From assembly GCA_964658655.1 (NCBI GenBank), contig CAZZZL010000001.1:124001-188000 (forward strand): DNA of 64,000 nucleotides, written 5' to 3'. Origin of the DNA: G963692885 sp964658655. GTDB taxonomy: Bacteria; Acidobacteriota; Terriglobia; Terriglobales; Acidobacteriaceae. Shown here in pieces: positions 1 through 8,536 of the stretch (position 1 is the stretch's first letter; each line of letters begins with the position of its first letter). The notes under the pieces are model-generated. The model worked only from the letters and a program-made list of their open reading frames with translations, ran no database searches and was not told where the DNA came from. The position numbers were made by a program, and so were the translations under genes.

Positions 1-217
1 CCCCCGCGTCCCCTTCAGCCTTACGCTCGACATCGCCGCGCTCAAAAACCGCAAGCAGCAGGCCCTTGAAGTCCACGGCTCCCAGGGCGTCCTTGACCGT
101 GCCGGCGAGATGTACGAAAAATACGGCCACGAAGAGCACTACCTGCTAGCCGCCGCCCGCAAACCAGAATGGATCGGTGTAGAAAAGAGCATGTTCGATG
201 GGATCGACGACGACTGA
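1..217 (+). CDS. PIG-L (LmbE-like) deacetylase family protein, C-terminal fragment
   Basis: Open frame entering from the left edge and stopping at TGA 215-217; 71 residues are visible. The stretch KQQALEVHGSQ matches the late 'K..AL..H.SQ' motif of PIG-L/LmbE zinc-dependent N-deacetylases, which act on N-acetylglucosaminyl substrates. The catalytic AHPDDE motif would lie upstream, outside the window. The tail is acidic (FDGIDDD). A second, complete PIG-L protein lies at about 5-7.9 kb but is not similar in this part. The family call rests on one motif, so other hydrolases remain possible. Confidence 0.55.
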   Translation, partial: PRVPFSLTLDIAALKNRKQQALEVHGSQGVLDRAGEMYEKYGHEEHYLLAAARKPEWIGVEKSMFDGIDDD

Positions 218-263
218 CCGAAGGAACAAAGACTGATGCAGGCCCTCGTCCAGCCCCAGTCTT

Positions 264-296
264 GTCATCTCGACCGTAGCGGAGAGATCTGCGTTT
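264..296 (+). repeat. Interspersed repeat, copy 1 (GTCATCTCGACC type)
   Basis: The sequence begins GTCATCTCGACCGTAGCGG and ends AGAGATCTGCG. It is one of a family of related short repeats in the intergenic spaces of the first 11.2 kb. Translated, it gives the false peptide CHLDRSGEIC. Confidence 0.75.
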
Positions 297-334
297 TAAT
301 TAACCCCTGCCGCTCCATACTGAACTTTTTAAGC

Positions 335-376
335 GTCTCATGCCGACCGAAGCGTAGCGTAGTAGAGGGACACGCA
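335..376 (+). repeat. Interspersed repeat, copy 2, next to a start codon
   Basis: A diverged member of the same repeat family (GCCGACCGAAGCGTAGCG, then AGTAGAGGGACACGCA). Its AGAGGGA at 364-370 sits 7 nt before the TTG start of the following secreted protein gene, so the repeat appears to supply that gene's ribosome binding site. Confidence 0.6.
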
Positions 377-377
377 T

Positions 378-1409
378 TTGCCTCTCCTCAGCCCAACACG
401 CCTGCTCATCGCCTCCCTCACCCTGCTGCTCACCCTCGCAGCACACGCCCAGTCCGGCACCGTCACCGGCCAGGTTTTCTGCTCCGACACCCAGAAACCC
501 GCCCGCTTCGCCACCGTCAGCCTAACCCCCGACTACGCTGTCGGTGCCAACCGGGGCAATGTCAGCAGCAGCTTTCAAAATCAGCGCTACGGGGGAGGAG
601 CGACCGCCATCACCGGCCCCGACGGCAGCTTCACCCTCAAAAATGTCTCGCCCGGCGAGTACGACCTGCTCGTCACCTTCCCTGGCTATGTCCAGCCCAT
701 CCGTCTTTTGAATCTGCTCGCGAACAGCGCCTCCGCCACCCTGCAGCCCTGGCTCAACATGCTCACCCGCGTCAACGTTCAGGCCGGCCAGACTACCAAT
801 GCCGTCGCAACCATCTATCGCGGAGCTGACGTTCTCGGCACAGTCGCCTACGACGACGGATCGCCCGCCGGCGGCCTCACCGTTCAGGCCCTCTACGCCA
901 TCCCCATCGGTGGCAGCACCGATTCGTCAGTCACCGCGGCCAACGCAAACCTGCGCTACTCCGGCGTAAACTCCATCACCGACGACCACGGAAAATTTCA
1001 TCTCAGCGGTCTCGCCGACGGCACCTATGCCGTGGAAGCCACGCCGCGCGGCGGCGGCAATATCTTTCCCGTCTACCTGGGCAACACCATTGACCGGTCG
1101 CAGTCGCAGCTCATCACGGTGAAGGCTGGCTCGGAACGCTCCGACCTCGAAATCCAGATCGATATCAACAGCCTTCACCAGGTCCGAGGCGTCTCGCTCG
1201 GCGCCGACAGCCGTCCGCTCCCTGACTCCGGCGTCACCCTCTCGCTCACCACCGGCGGCGATTCCTTGCACACCACCACTGGTATCGACGGCTCCTTCAC
1301 CTTCGCCGACGTCCCCGACGGTAAGTACACCGTCTCCGGCGGCGGCAGCTCCCAGATCACTGTCAACGGCAGCGACATTACCGACGTCGTCCTCACCGCG
1401 ACGCACTAA
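378..1409 (+). CDS. Secreted carboxypeptidase-regulatory-like (Cna-B-like) domain protein
   Basis: 343 residues with a TTG start, preceded by AGAGGGA at 7 nt. The N-terminus is a signal peptide (hydrophobic LLIASLTLLLTLAA, then AHAQS as a likely signal peptidase I site near residue 25). Three repeats of a beta-sandwich signature follow: ITGPDGSFTLKNVSPGEYDL (residues about 76-95), ITDDHGKFHLSGLADGTYAV, and TGIDGSFTFADVPDGKYTV near the C-terminus. This is the carboxypeptidase-regulatory/CarboxypepD_reg fold, which is very common in exported acidobacterial proteins. There is no catalytic or TonB-plug domain, so it is probably a stand-alone envelope or extracellular carbohydrate- or protein-binding protein. 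Function unknown. Confidence 0.8.
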   Translation: MPLLSPTRLLIASLTLLLTLAAHAQSGTVTGQVFCSDTQKPARFATVSLTPDYAVGANRGNVSSSFQNQRYGGGATAITGPDGSFTLKNVSPGEYDLLVTFPGYVQPIRLLNLLANSASATLQPWLNMLTRVNVQAGQTTNAVATIYRGADVLGTVAYDDGSPAGGLTVQALYAIPIGGSTDSSVTAANANLRYSGVNSITDDHGKFHLSGLADGTYAVEATPRGGGNIFPVYLGNTIDRSQSQLITVKAGSERSDLEIQIDINSLHQVRGVSLGADSRPLPDSGVTLSLTTGGDSLHTTTGIDGSFTFADVPDGKYTVSGGGSSQITVNGSDITDVVLTATH

Positions 1410-1428
1410 TTCGCCCCGGAGAAGACTT

Positions 1429-1465
1429 GTCATTCTGAGCAAAGTCGAACGCATCTGCATTTTTT
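1429..1465 (+). repeat. Interspersed repeat, copy 3
   Basis: GTCATTCTGAGCAAAGTCGA, then ACGCATCTGCATTTTT, 20 nt after the preceding stop codon. It is the 'GTCATTCTGAGC' variant of the same family. Confidence 0.7.
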
Positions 1466-1574
1466 CAAACCGCCTCCAATCCGCCTGCCCACACCGGATC
1501 GATTCAATCTACCGCTCCGAACAACCCCGCCACCCAGCCCGCTTCCAATACAGTTAGAGCCGAAGGAGTCACCC

Positions 1575-2453
1575 ATGAGCACAACCCCCGCAGCAGCGAC
1601 CAATGACATCACCTCGATCGACCGCGACCGGCTCCGCCAGGCCAGCGAGATCCTGCTTGAAGCGCGCCGGACCACCACGCCGATTACCGATCTGCCCGCA
1701 CGACTCCGCCCAACCTCGCTCCTCGAGGCTTATTACCTGCAGGACGTCATGCTGGAAGAACTCGGAACCGCGGCAGGCTGGAAAGTCGGCGCCCCATCGC
1801 CCGATGCCACACCCATCTTCGGACCCATGTTCGACTTCGGCATCGCCTCCAATGGCTCGCTCATCTCCGTCAACATGCGGCGCATGCGTGGCGTCGAAGC
1901 AGAGATAGCTTTCCTGCTCGGCAAAGACCTGCCGCTGCGCAGCACTCCCTACACCCGCGATGAAGTCGTCGCCGCCATCGCCAGTGCTCATCCCGCCATC
2001 GAGCTGCTCGAAACAGCATTCGTCGATCCCGACGCAGTCGATCGCCTCTCCATGATTGGAGACCTGCAGCAACACGGCGGCTTTGTCCACGGCCCAGCGT
2101 ATCGGGGACCCTCAGGCAACGAGCCAGCCAGCACCGCCTGGCGCAACTTCGACTTCTCTACTGAAAACGTAACCGTAGCTGTCGACGGAGCCGTTCGCAC
2201 TCGTGAGGGCTCGAACGCCGCCGGCCCGGACCTAATCAAACTCGTCGAATGGCTCGCCAATCACGGCGTCAATCGTACCGGTGGCCTCAAAGCCGGTCAG
2301 TGGATCACCACCGGCAGTTGGATGGGCAAAACCCTCGCCGAACCCGGATCGGCAGTCCACGTCCACTTCAACCACTTCGGCGACGTGACCTGCACCTTCG
2401 AAGGCCACGCCCCCACACACCCCCGCACCGAACCCGTCGTCCACCACAACTGA
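1575..2453 (+). CDS. 2-keto-4-pentenoate hydratase / FAH-family hydratase
   Basis: 292 residues, ATG start with GAAGGAG 7-8 nt upstream. The sequence follows the MhpD/HpaH/XylJ family: GWKVGAPSPDATPIFGPMFD near residues 72-91, the metal-site motif VEAEIAFLLGKDL (Glu pair) near 108-120, AIELLETAF, and the C-terminal ITTGSWMGKTLAEPG stretch. These enzymes hydrate 2-hydroxypenta-2,4-dienoates or decarboxylate related oxo acids in aromatic meta-cleavage pathways, using Mg2+. No other aromatic-degradation gene is nearby, so the substrate is open. The length is close to the family norm (about 260) with an N-terminal extension. Confidence 0.85.
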   Translation: MSTTPAAATNDITSIDRDRLRQASEILLEARRTTTPITDLPARLRPTSLLEAYYLQDVMLEELGTAAGWKVGAPSPDATPIFGPMFDFGIASNGSLISVNMRRMRGVEAEIAFLLGKDLPLRSTPYTRDEVVAAIASAHPAIELLETAFVDPDAVDRLSMIGDLQQHGGFVHGPAYRGPSGNEPASTAWRNFDFSTENVTVAVDGAVRTREGSNAAGPDLIKLVEWLANHGVNRTGGLKAGQWITTGSWMGKTLAEPGSAVHVHFNHFGDVTCTFEGHAPTHPRTEPVVHHN

Positions 2454-2490
2454 GCTGCCGAGCAGTTTGCGCGCTTCGCTCCGAGGATTG

Positions 2491-2597
2491 GTCATCCCGG
2501 GCGAGGCGCATTATCAAGTTTTTGCCATCTCGACCAAAGCGCACTTACCAACATTTCGTCATCTCGACCGAAGTGAAGCGCAGTGGAGAGATCTGCG
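2491..2597 (+). repeat. Cluster of three interspersed repeat copies
   Basis: Three degenerate units in tandem fill most of the convergent spacer between the hydratase and the permease: GTCATCCCGGGCGAGGCGCA (2491), GCCATCTCGACCAAAGCGCA (2524) and the longest, most complete copy starting GTCATCTCGACCGAAGTGAA (2558-2597), ending AGAGATCTGCG. Confidence 0.7.
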
Positions 2598-2623
2598 TCT
2601 TCTCAACCTGCCACAAACGTCAG

Positions 2624-4021
2624 CTACTCGGCGAACGGCCATTCCCCCTGCTTCCAGGCCCGTATCGCATACGCAACAGCCCCGGTTATACCCACAACCA
2701 GCGCCGTCCAGATCTGTCGTTCCGCCTTCACCCGCGCCGTCAGAATAAATATAAAAGCAGCAATCGCCACCAGCGCCGGCAGAGGGTACAGCCACATCCT
2801 GAACGGCCTGAACAACTCCGGCTGCTTCACTCGCAGGATCATCACACCCACCTGCTGCAGCAAAAACGTCAGCACGATCCGGATCGCAATCATCGACTCA
2901 ATCAGCGTCGCGAGATGCAGAAAGCAGCAAAGGCAAGCAACGCCGCCAAGCACCAGCAGCGCCCGGTCCGGAAAACCCTTTGCATGCACATGGCCCAGCG
3001 GCTTGAAGAAATTCCCATCGAGCGCCGCCGCATAGGGCACGCGCGAACCACCCAGCATCGCCGCGAACAGCGACCCAAAAGCCGTCCACATCACGAGCAG
3101 CGCGATGATCCGCGCGGGAATGATCCCAACCGTCCTCTGCATCACCACGGCAACCACGGCATACCGCGTATCGCCCCCATTAGCGGAAGACGCGTCGTGG
3201 ACCAGCTCCTGCCAGGGAATTACACCCAGCACACTCGTATTCATCGCAAGATACAAAACAGCAATCGCCGCAATCGACCACAGCATCGAACGCGGAATCG
3301 TCCGCCCCGGGTCCTTCACCTCGCCACCCACAAAGCAGATGGTGTAGTACCCCCAGTAGTCATACGAAGCGATCAGCATCGCTGAAGCCAGTCCCGCAAA
3401 AAATCCACCAGTCAGTTGAAACGCATGCGGCGGAAACGAAAACGCCTGCCGCGCATGGAAATGCGTAAACCCCGCAACAATCACCGCCAGCAGCGTCAGC
3501 ACACTCCCCGCCCACAGCACGCGCGCCAGCCTGGCCACCACTGCGAGACTTCGATAGAGCAGCAGCATGATCAGCAGGCACGCCGCAATCGCCAGCAGGT
3601 TCGTCCACTTCACGTCACCGATCAGCGGTGCAACCAGCACCGTCCGCCGTAGCGCCGGCCACAGAAACGAAGCATACTGCGCAAGGCCGACGGCGCCCGA
3701 AGCAATCACCAGCGGCCCGCTCAACATGTACTGCCAGACAAAAAGAAAGGACACCGCGCGGCCGGCCTTGTCAGGTCCGTAAATCTGCTGCAGAAATTTA
3801 TACGACCCGCCGGCCTCGGGCATCGCCGCGCCCAGCTCCGCCCACACCAGTCCATCGCACACCGCAAGCAGCGCGCCCAGCACCCACCCCAGCATCGCCT
3901 GCGGACCACCCATCGCCGCGACAATCAGCGGTAACGTAATAAACGGCCCCACGCCGATCATCTCAAGCATGTTCAGCGCAATCGCACTCTTCAGGTCCAG
4001 CTGCCGATGAAGCTCCGCCAT
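2624..4021 (-). CDS. APC superfamily amino acid permease
   Basis: 465 residues, ATG start. It is a hydrophobic protein with about 12 predicted membrane segments. The first helix carries the unwound MIGVGPFITLPL segment typical of APC transporters (the substrate and ion site in LeuT-fold proteins), followed by the family motif AELGAAMPEAGGSYKFL near residues 61-77. It probably imports or exchanges amino acids or polyamines across the inner membrane; specificity cannot be read. It is convergent with the hydratase and has no operon partner. Confidence 0.88.
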   Translation of the reverse strand: MAELHRQLDLKSAIALNMLEMIGVGPFITLPLIVAAMGGPQAMLGWVLGALLAVCDGLVWAELGAAMPEAGGSYKFLQQIYGPDKAGRAVSFLFVWQYMLSGPLVIASGAVGLAQYASFLWPALRRTVLVAPLIGDVKWTNLLAIAACLLIMLLLYRSLAVVARLARVLWAGSVLTLLAVIVAGFTHFHARQAFSFPPHAFQLTGGFFAGLASAMLIASYDYWGYYTICFVGGEVKDPGRTIPRSMLWSIAAIAVLYLAMNTSVLGVIPWQELVHDASSANGGDTRYAVVAVVMQRTVGIIPARIIALLVMWTAFGSLFAAMLGGSRVPYAAALDGNFFKPLGHVHAKGFPDRALLVLGGVACLCCFLHLATLIESMIAIRIVLTFLLQQVGVMILRVKQPELFRPFRMWLYPLPALVAIAAFIFILTARVKAERQIWTALVVGITGAVAYAIRAWKQGEWPFAE

Positions 4022-4056
4022 CCCACCTCAAGTAATTCCGAGTGAAAGCCTAATGT

Positions 4057-4175
4057 GTCATCCAGAGCGTAGCGCAGCGGAGTCTAAAGACCCGTGGTTT
4101 CGCCACATGCCAAAGCTCCCTGTGCGCATCCACATGTTCTTGTCATCTCAACTGATGCGAAGAGATCTTCGGTTT
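4057..4175 (+). repeat. Two interspersed repeat copies upstream of the kinase gene
   Basis: Unit one, 4057-4100, begins GTCATCCAGAGCGTAGCGCA and ends with the GACCCGTGGTTT variant. Unit two, 4142-4175, is GTCATCTCAACTGATGCGAA, then GAGATCTTCGGTTT. Both lie between the divergent permease and P-loop kinase genes. Confidence 0.65.
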
Positions 4176-4283
4176 CACTCCTGCCGCAGCCCCGTGGAAC
4201 CCTGTATCAATTTGCCTGTACAGAAGCAATCCGGCAGCGGTCACTCTCAACGAAATCAAGTCTAATGTAAGTGGTAGTCCATC

Positions 4284-4841
4284 ATGCCAAGTTCGCTCAC
4301 TCCCCTCAACACACCATCATTGCAAGGTCAATTTGTGATCCTGACCGGCGCTTCAGGCGTCGGGAAAACATCCATTGCCCAAGCCATCGAGGATGAGTAT
4401 CCAGACGTGATCGTCTACCAGGGTGATCGGATTGGCCTTCCTTCTGAAGAGATCCTGTCAGGTTTTGGACCCGTGGAAGGACCGGGAGGCCCGCTGCAAC
4501 GAGGCTTCGCCCTGCACTGGATCGGCGTTATAGCGCCTACCCTATCGAGCGGCCGTCCCGTTCTGCTTGAGGCATCTTGTCGTATTGCATTTCTTCAGGA
4601 GGCTCTCAAGCGGCATGGTGTCCCGCACGCGCGTGTGATCCTTGTCGAATGCGATGACCAGGCGAGAGATGCAAGGCTGATCCATGATCGGCGACAGCCG
4701 GAACTGGCGAATGAAAATATGCGCGGCTGGAGCCGATTCCTGTATGAAGAAGCACTGGACGCGGGCTATGAAATCCTTGATACGACCCATGTGCCACTGG
4801 TCGAGAGCGTGCGGCACATTGCTACTTATTTGCGACCCTAA
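4284..4841 (+). CDS. P-loop kinase-like AAA protein, substrate unknown
   Basis: 185 residues. A clear Walker A, LTGASGVGKTS, lies at about residues 20-30, followed by a short kinase-like core (VIVYQGDRIG, then LLEASCR as a likely Walker B/lid region and HARVILVECDDQARDARL near 113-130, with the basic lid segment RLIHDRRQPELA). The layout resembles small-molecule or nucleotide kinases and the zeta-toxin/guanylate-kinase-like group, but no family-defining substrate motif is seen. It is monocistronic and has two repeat copies in its promoter space. No antitoxin-like gene lies beside it, so a toxin role has no support. Confidence 0.6.
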   Translation: MPSSLTPLNTPSLQGQFVILTGASGVGKTSIAQAIEDEYPDVIVYQGDRIGLPSEEILSGFGPVEGPGGPLQRGFALHWIGVIAPTLSSGRPVLLEASCRIAFLQEALKRHGVPHARVILVECDDQARDARLIHDRRQPELANENMRGWSRFLYEEALDAGYEILDTTHVPLVESVRHIATYLRP

Positions 4842-4994
4842 TTTCCTTGCCAGCAGCGGCCGGCAGAGAGCATATCAGCCTCCTTGCAATCGTTTCAGCT
4901 CGTAACGCCCGTATCGTAATGAATGGTTTGCGCCTTCTTCCATGCAGCCTGCGCAACATGAGCAAGCTTCCAAAAGGGAACACCCCTTCAGACC

Positions 4995-7919
4995 ATGAGA
5001 AATACACCAACCAGCCCGCAGATTGTAGACTGTCGTTTGGTACCTCTAACCTTCAGCACACTTCGCAAAGCAGCCCTGCCCCTGCTCGTCGCGGCACTCT
5101 CCGCGCACGCGCAGCAGCCATCCCCTGCAATCCCCGTCCCCTCTGTCAGCCAGCTTTCACTCACACCCTTCACCGGCCAGACCATCCAGGAGAACCGCGG
5201 TTCCGCCGCGCTCTGGCAGACTCTTAAACAGCTTCACACCTGGGCCAGCGTCATGACCATCGTCGCCCATCCCGACGACGAAGACGGCGGCATGCTCGCC
5301 TATGAATCCCGCGGCGTCGGCGCCCGCACCTCCATCATGACGCTCACGCGTGGCGAGGGCGGCCAGAACGCCATGTCCGGCCAGACCTTCGACGCGCTCG
5401 CGCTCGTCCGCACCAATGAGCTCCTCGACGCCGACTCCTGGTATGCCGGCAGCGGCATCACGCAGTACTTCGGCCGCGTCGCCGACTACGGCTTCTCGAA
5501 GACCATGGATGAAGCTCTCGCCCAGTGGGGTCACGACCGCGTTCTCTATGACGCTGTGCGCGTCGTCCGCATGAACCGCCCTCTCGTCGTCACCTCGACC
5601 TTCGTCGGCGGCATCACCGACGGCCACGGCCACCACCAGGTCGCCGGATTACTCGCACAGGAAGTCTTCAAGTACGCAGGTGATCCGAAATATTATCCCG
5701 ACCAGATCGCCGCGGGCCTGCGTCCCTGGAAACCACTCAAGGTCTACGCGCGTCAGCCCTTTTTCTCCGTCACCAGCAAGGGCATGTTCGACTACGCCAC
5801 CGGCAAGTGGGCCCCGGTTCTCTTCCACAACTACATCGACGACACGGACATGCACGGCGTGCCTCCCGTCAACGTCAAAATTCCCGAAGGCACATTCGAT
5901 CCTGTCCTCGGCGAAAGCTACTTTCAGATTGCCCGCACAGGCCTCGGCCAGCAGCGCACCCAGCATGAAGGCCCCAGCATCCCGCTCGCCGGCGAAGTCA
6001 GTGTCGGCTACCACCGCTATGGTGCCGATCTGCCATCATCAGCTCTCAAAGACAACGAGTCGACCTTCTTTGACGGCATCGACACCTCACTCCCCGGCCT
6101 CGCGATCCTCGCGCACTCCAACGCACCCTTCCTTGTCCCGTCTCTCAAGCGCATCAATGAAAAAGTCACTGGCGCCCTGCTCAACTACATCCCCGCTCAT
6201 CCGGAGAAGACCGCGCCGGACCTGCATGAGGGCTACACCCTCACGCAACAGTTGATCGAACAGATCAAGACCAGCAGTCTGTCCGACGATGACAAGTACA
6301 ACCTCATCGCTGAACTCGATCGCAAGCTCGAGCAGTTCAACTCGGGCCTGGCCGAAGCTCTCGGCCTCGAAGTGTCCGCCTACGTCCTGCCACCGCAGGC
6401 CACAGATGCCAATGCAAAAGACAAGCCTGGCCCGCTCGGCCTGAATGTCGAACCCGCTCAGCGCGTCCTCGTTCCCGGCAGCGAGATCAATGTCCGCCTG
6501 CACATCTCGTCACCACTCGGCGCCTTGGTCGGCAAGACCAATCTCTTAACCCCTGCCGGCGAACACTGGCACGTCACGCGCGTCAGCGCCCCCGGTCTCG
6601 ACGGTCCGGCCACCTCTGATCAGGCTGCCAACATCAACGGCGACGTCGTCTTCCACGTCGCCATCCCGCAGGATGCCGCCCCCACCGCTCCCTACTACTC
6701 ACGTCCATCCATCGAGCAGTCCTACTACACCATCGACGATCCACGATGGCTCAACCATCCCTTCGCGCCCTACCCGCTCGCCGGCACAGCAACTTTCAAT
6801 TACGACGGCGTGCCCATCCATCTCTCCAGCACCGTCCAGACCAGCCACATGGTCGATGGCCTCGGCTCTGTCTTTGAACCGATCATGGTCGCGCCAGCCC
6901 TGTCGATTACCCTCGACGGCCACGCCGGCATCCTGCCCACGAACACACACACCGCCCCGTCACAATTCAATCTTCCCGTCACCCTGCGCTCGGATGAACA
7001 GGGAAACAGCGACGGTGACGTTAAGCTCGACCTGCCACAGGGCTGGACCGCCGACCCCGTCTCCACCCACTTCCACATCGCGCAGGGTGAAACCCGTACC
7101 GTCGACTTCACCATTCATCCGACCGCTCTCGGCGCGCAGACCTATACCGTGAAAGCCATCGCCCGCAGCGGCAACCACGAATACAGCAGCGGTTACATCC
7201 AGGCTGGCTACCCCGGCATCCGTCCCTACAACCTGTACACTCCGGCAACCTACAACGTGACCGGCGCCGACGTCACTACCGCACCGAACCTGAAAATCGG
7301 CTACGTCATGGGCACCGGCGACGACATCCCGACCGCTCTCACCGAACTCGGCCTCTCACCGCACATGCTCACGGCCAGCGACCTCCTCTCCGGTGATCTC
7401 AGCGGCTACGACACCATCCTCATCGGCATCCGCGCCTACGCCACCCGTCCCGAACTCAGCACTGCCAACGCCCGCCTGCTCACCTTCGTCCACAATGGCG
7501 GCACGCTTATCGTCGAATACCAGGGCTCCGAATACGACCACAACTTTGGCCCCTATTCCTACATCCTCGGCAACTCACCCGAGCGCGTCGTCGATGAGAA
7601 AGATCCCGTCTCCATCCTCGCGCCCAATGACCCGCTGCTCAATTTCCCCAACCGCATCACCAGCGCTGACTTCGATCACTGGGTCGAGGAACGCGGTCAC
7701 TCCTTCATGCAATCGTGGAGCCCACACTACACCGCACTCACTGAAACGCACGACCCCGGCGAAGATCCGCAGCAGGGCGGCCTTCTCTCCGCGAAGTACG
7801 GCAACGGCACTTACATCTACGTCGCCTACGCGCTTTACCGTCAGACACCTGAAGCCATTCCGGGAGCTTTCCGTCTGCTTGCCAACCTCGTCAGCGCCAG
7901 TAAAGCACCAGCCCGGTAG
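4995..7919 (+). CDS. Exported PIG-L family deacetylase with C-terminal amidotransferase-like domain
   Basis: 974 residues. A hydrophobic export signal (ALPLLVAALSAHAQ) ends near residue 40; the true start may be the internal TTG at residue 15, which would give a more usual signal peptide. The PIG-L zinc site AHPDDE is at 91-96, and the second metal-binding motif lies in GHGHHQVAG near residue 213. The middle (about 480-740) is beta-rich; the segment around 657-720 (DLPQGWTADP, then QGETRTVDFTI) looks like a NEW3-type domain. The last 200 residues (from IGYVMGTGDD, with LIGIRAYATRPEL and NGGTLIVEYQG) resemble the class I glutamine amidotransferase/ThuA fold without an evident catalytic Cys. 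It probably deacetylates an extracytoplasmic N-acetyl sugar. Confidence 0.85.
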   Translation: MRNTPTSPQIVDCRLVPLTFSTLRKAALPLLVAALSAHAQQPSPAIPVPSVSQLSLTPFTGQTIQENRGSAALWQTLKQLHTWASVMTIVAHPDDEDGGMLAYESRGVGARTSIMTLTRGEGGQNAMSGQTFDALALVRTNELLDADSWYAGSGITQYFGRVADYGFSKTMDEALAQWGHDRVLYDAVRVVRMNRPLVVTSTFVGGITDGHGHHQVAGLLAQEVFKYAGDPKYYPDQIAAGLRPWKPLKVYARQPFFSVTSKGMFDYATGKWAPVLFHNYIDDTDMHGVPPVNVKIPEGTFDPVLGESYFQIARTGLGQQRTQHEGPSIPLAGEVSVGYHRYGADLPSSALKDNESTFFDGIDTSLPGLAILAHSNAPFLVPSLKRINEKVTGALLNYIPAHPEKTAPDLHEGYTLTQQLIEQIKTSSLSDDDKYNLIAELDRKLEQFNSGLAEALGLEVSAYVLPPQATDANAKDKPGPLGLNVEPAQRVLVPGSEINVRLHISSPLGALVGKTNLLTPAGEHWHVTRVSAPGLDGPATSDQAANINGDVVFHVAIPQDAAPTAPYYSRPSIEQSYYTIDDPRWLNHPFAPYPLAGTATFNYDGVPIHLSSTVQTSHMVDGLGSVFEPIMVAPALSITLDGHAGILPTNTHTAPSQFNLPVTLRSDEQGNSDGDVKLDLPQGWTADPVSTHFHIAQGETRTVDFTIHPTALGAQTYTVKAIARSGNHEYSSGYIQAGYPGIRPYNLYTPATYNVTGADVTTAPNLKIGYVMGTGDDIPTALTELGLSPHMLTASDLLSGDLSGYDTILIGIRAYATRPELSTANARLLTFVHNGGTLIVEYQGSEYDHNFGPYSYILGNSPERVVDEKDPVSILAPNDPLLNFPNRITSADFDHWVEERGHSFMQSWSPHYTALTETHDPGEDPQQGGLLSAKYGNGTYIYVAYALYRQTPEAIPGAFRLLANLVSASKAPAR

Positions 7920-7929
7920 GAACAAGTGC

Positions 7930-7999
7930 GTAACGGAAGTGTCAGCAATCCCTCATCGGTCGTGCAATGATGCCGTTACCACCGTTACCGGGATTACCC
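7930..7999 (+). promoter_or_regulatory. Tandem 9-nt repeats upstream of the response regulator
   Basis: Three contiguous 9-mers, CCGTTACCA, CCGTTACCG and GGATTACCC (7973-7999), are preceded by an inverted GTAACGG at 7930-7936. They lie 59 nt before the ATG of the receiver-domain gene and could be an activator or repressor operator. Low certainty; no clear -10/-35 pair was identified. Confidence 0.3.
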
Positions 8000-8057
8000 T
8001 CTAACGCACCAAAGGCGGGATAGGTGTTTCGCGTACTTCCCTCTACTATCAGCGGGT

Positions 8058-8504
8058 ATGGAACCCTACGCAACCGAGAGCCCGTTCCGCATTATGATCG
8101 TCGACGACGAGCGTCCGGTCGCGAATACGCTGGCAACCATCTTTCGCCAGGCAGGGTATGCGTGCATCGTCTGCTACAGCGGCGAAAATGCTATCGCGGT
8201 CGCGCCCAGCTATGCGCCCGACCTTTTGCTCTGCGATTTGACCCTCGGCGACATCACCGGCGAAACCACCATGGCTTCCATCTCCACGCAGCTGCCGCAA
8301 TGCCGCATCCTCATTCATACCGGCGACTACCTGGCACTTGCCAAAGCCCAGCACTCCGCACAGATGCAGGGCTATGTGCAGTCCTTCCTCACCAAGCCGC
8401 AGCCGCCCCTGGTCCTGCTGCGCGAAGTCCGAAAACTCCTCCATCAATCACGGCCCTCCCCCCAGGGAACAGGTAGTTCCGCTCGCGCCGTCTCTATGGC
8501 CTGA
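8058..8504 (+). CDS. Single-domain response regulator (receiver protein)
   Basis: 148 residues, essentially only a CheY-like receiver domain: the acidic pair in IMIVDDERP (residues about 12-20), the phospho-acceptor Asp in LLLCDLTLGD (about 57-66), the switch Thr in ILIHTGD, and the conserved Lys in FLTKPQPP near 113. No DNA-binding or enzymatic output domain follows; the last 25 residues are Ser/Pro-rich. No histidine kinase lies in the window, so it is an orphan receiver, perhaps acting by protein contact. It is followed after 32 bp by the HXXEE membrane protein and may be co-transcribed with it. Confidence 0.85.
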   Translation: MEPYATESPFRIMIVDDERPVANTLATIFRQAGYACIVCYSGENAIAVAPSYAPDLLLCDLTLGDITGETTMASISTQLPQCRILIHTGDYLALAKAQHSAQMQGYVQSFLTKPQPPLVLLREVRKLLHQSRPSPQGTGSSARAVSMA

Positions 8505-8536
8505 AGGCGGTTCGCGGCGGGTAGAATTTATCTCGC

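Noticed and set aside
236..829. 197-residue plus-strand open frame
   Set aside because: It runs through two repeat copies and the out-of-frame start of the secreted protein gene; composition (His/Pro/Arg-rich) is that of a shadow frame.
4284..4841. Zeta-toxin of a toxin-antitoxin pair
   Set aside because: P-loop present, but no small antitoxin gene beside it and no zeta-specific substrate motif.
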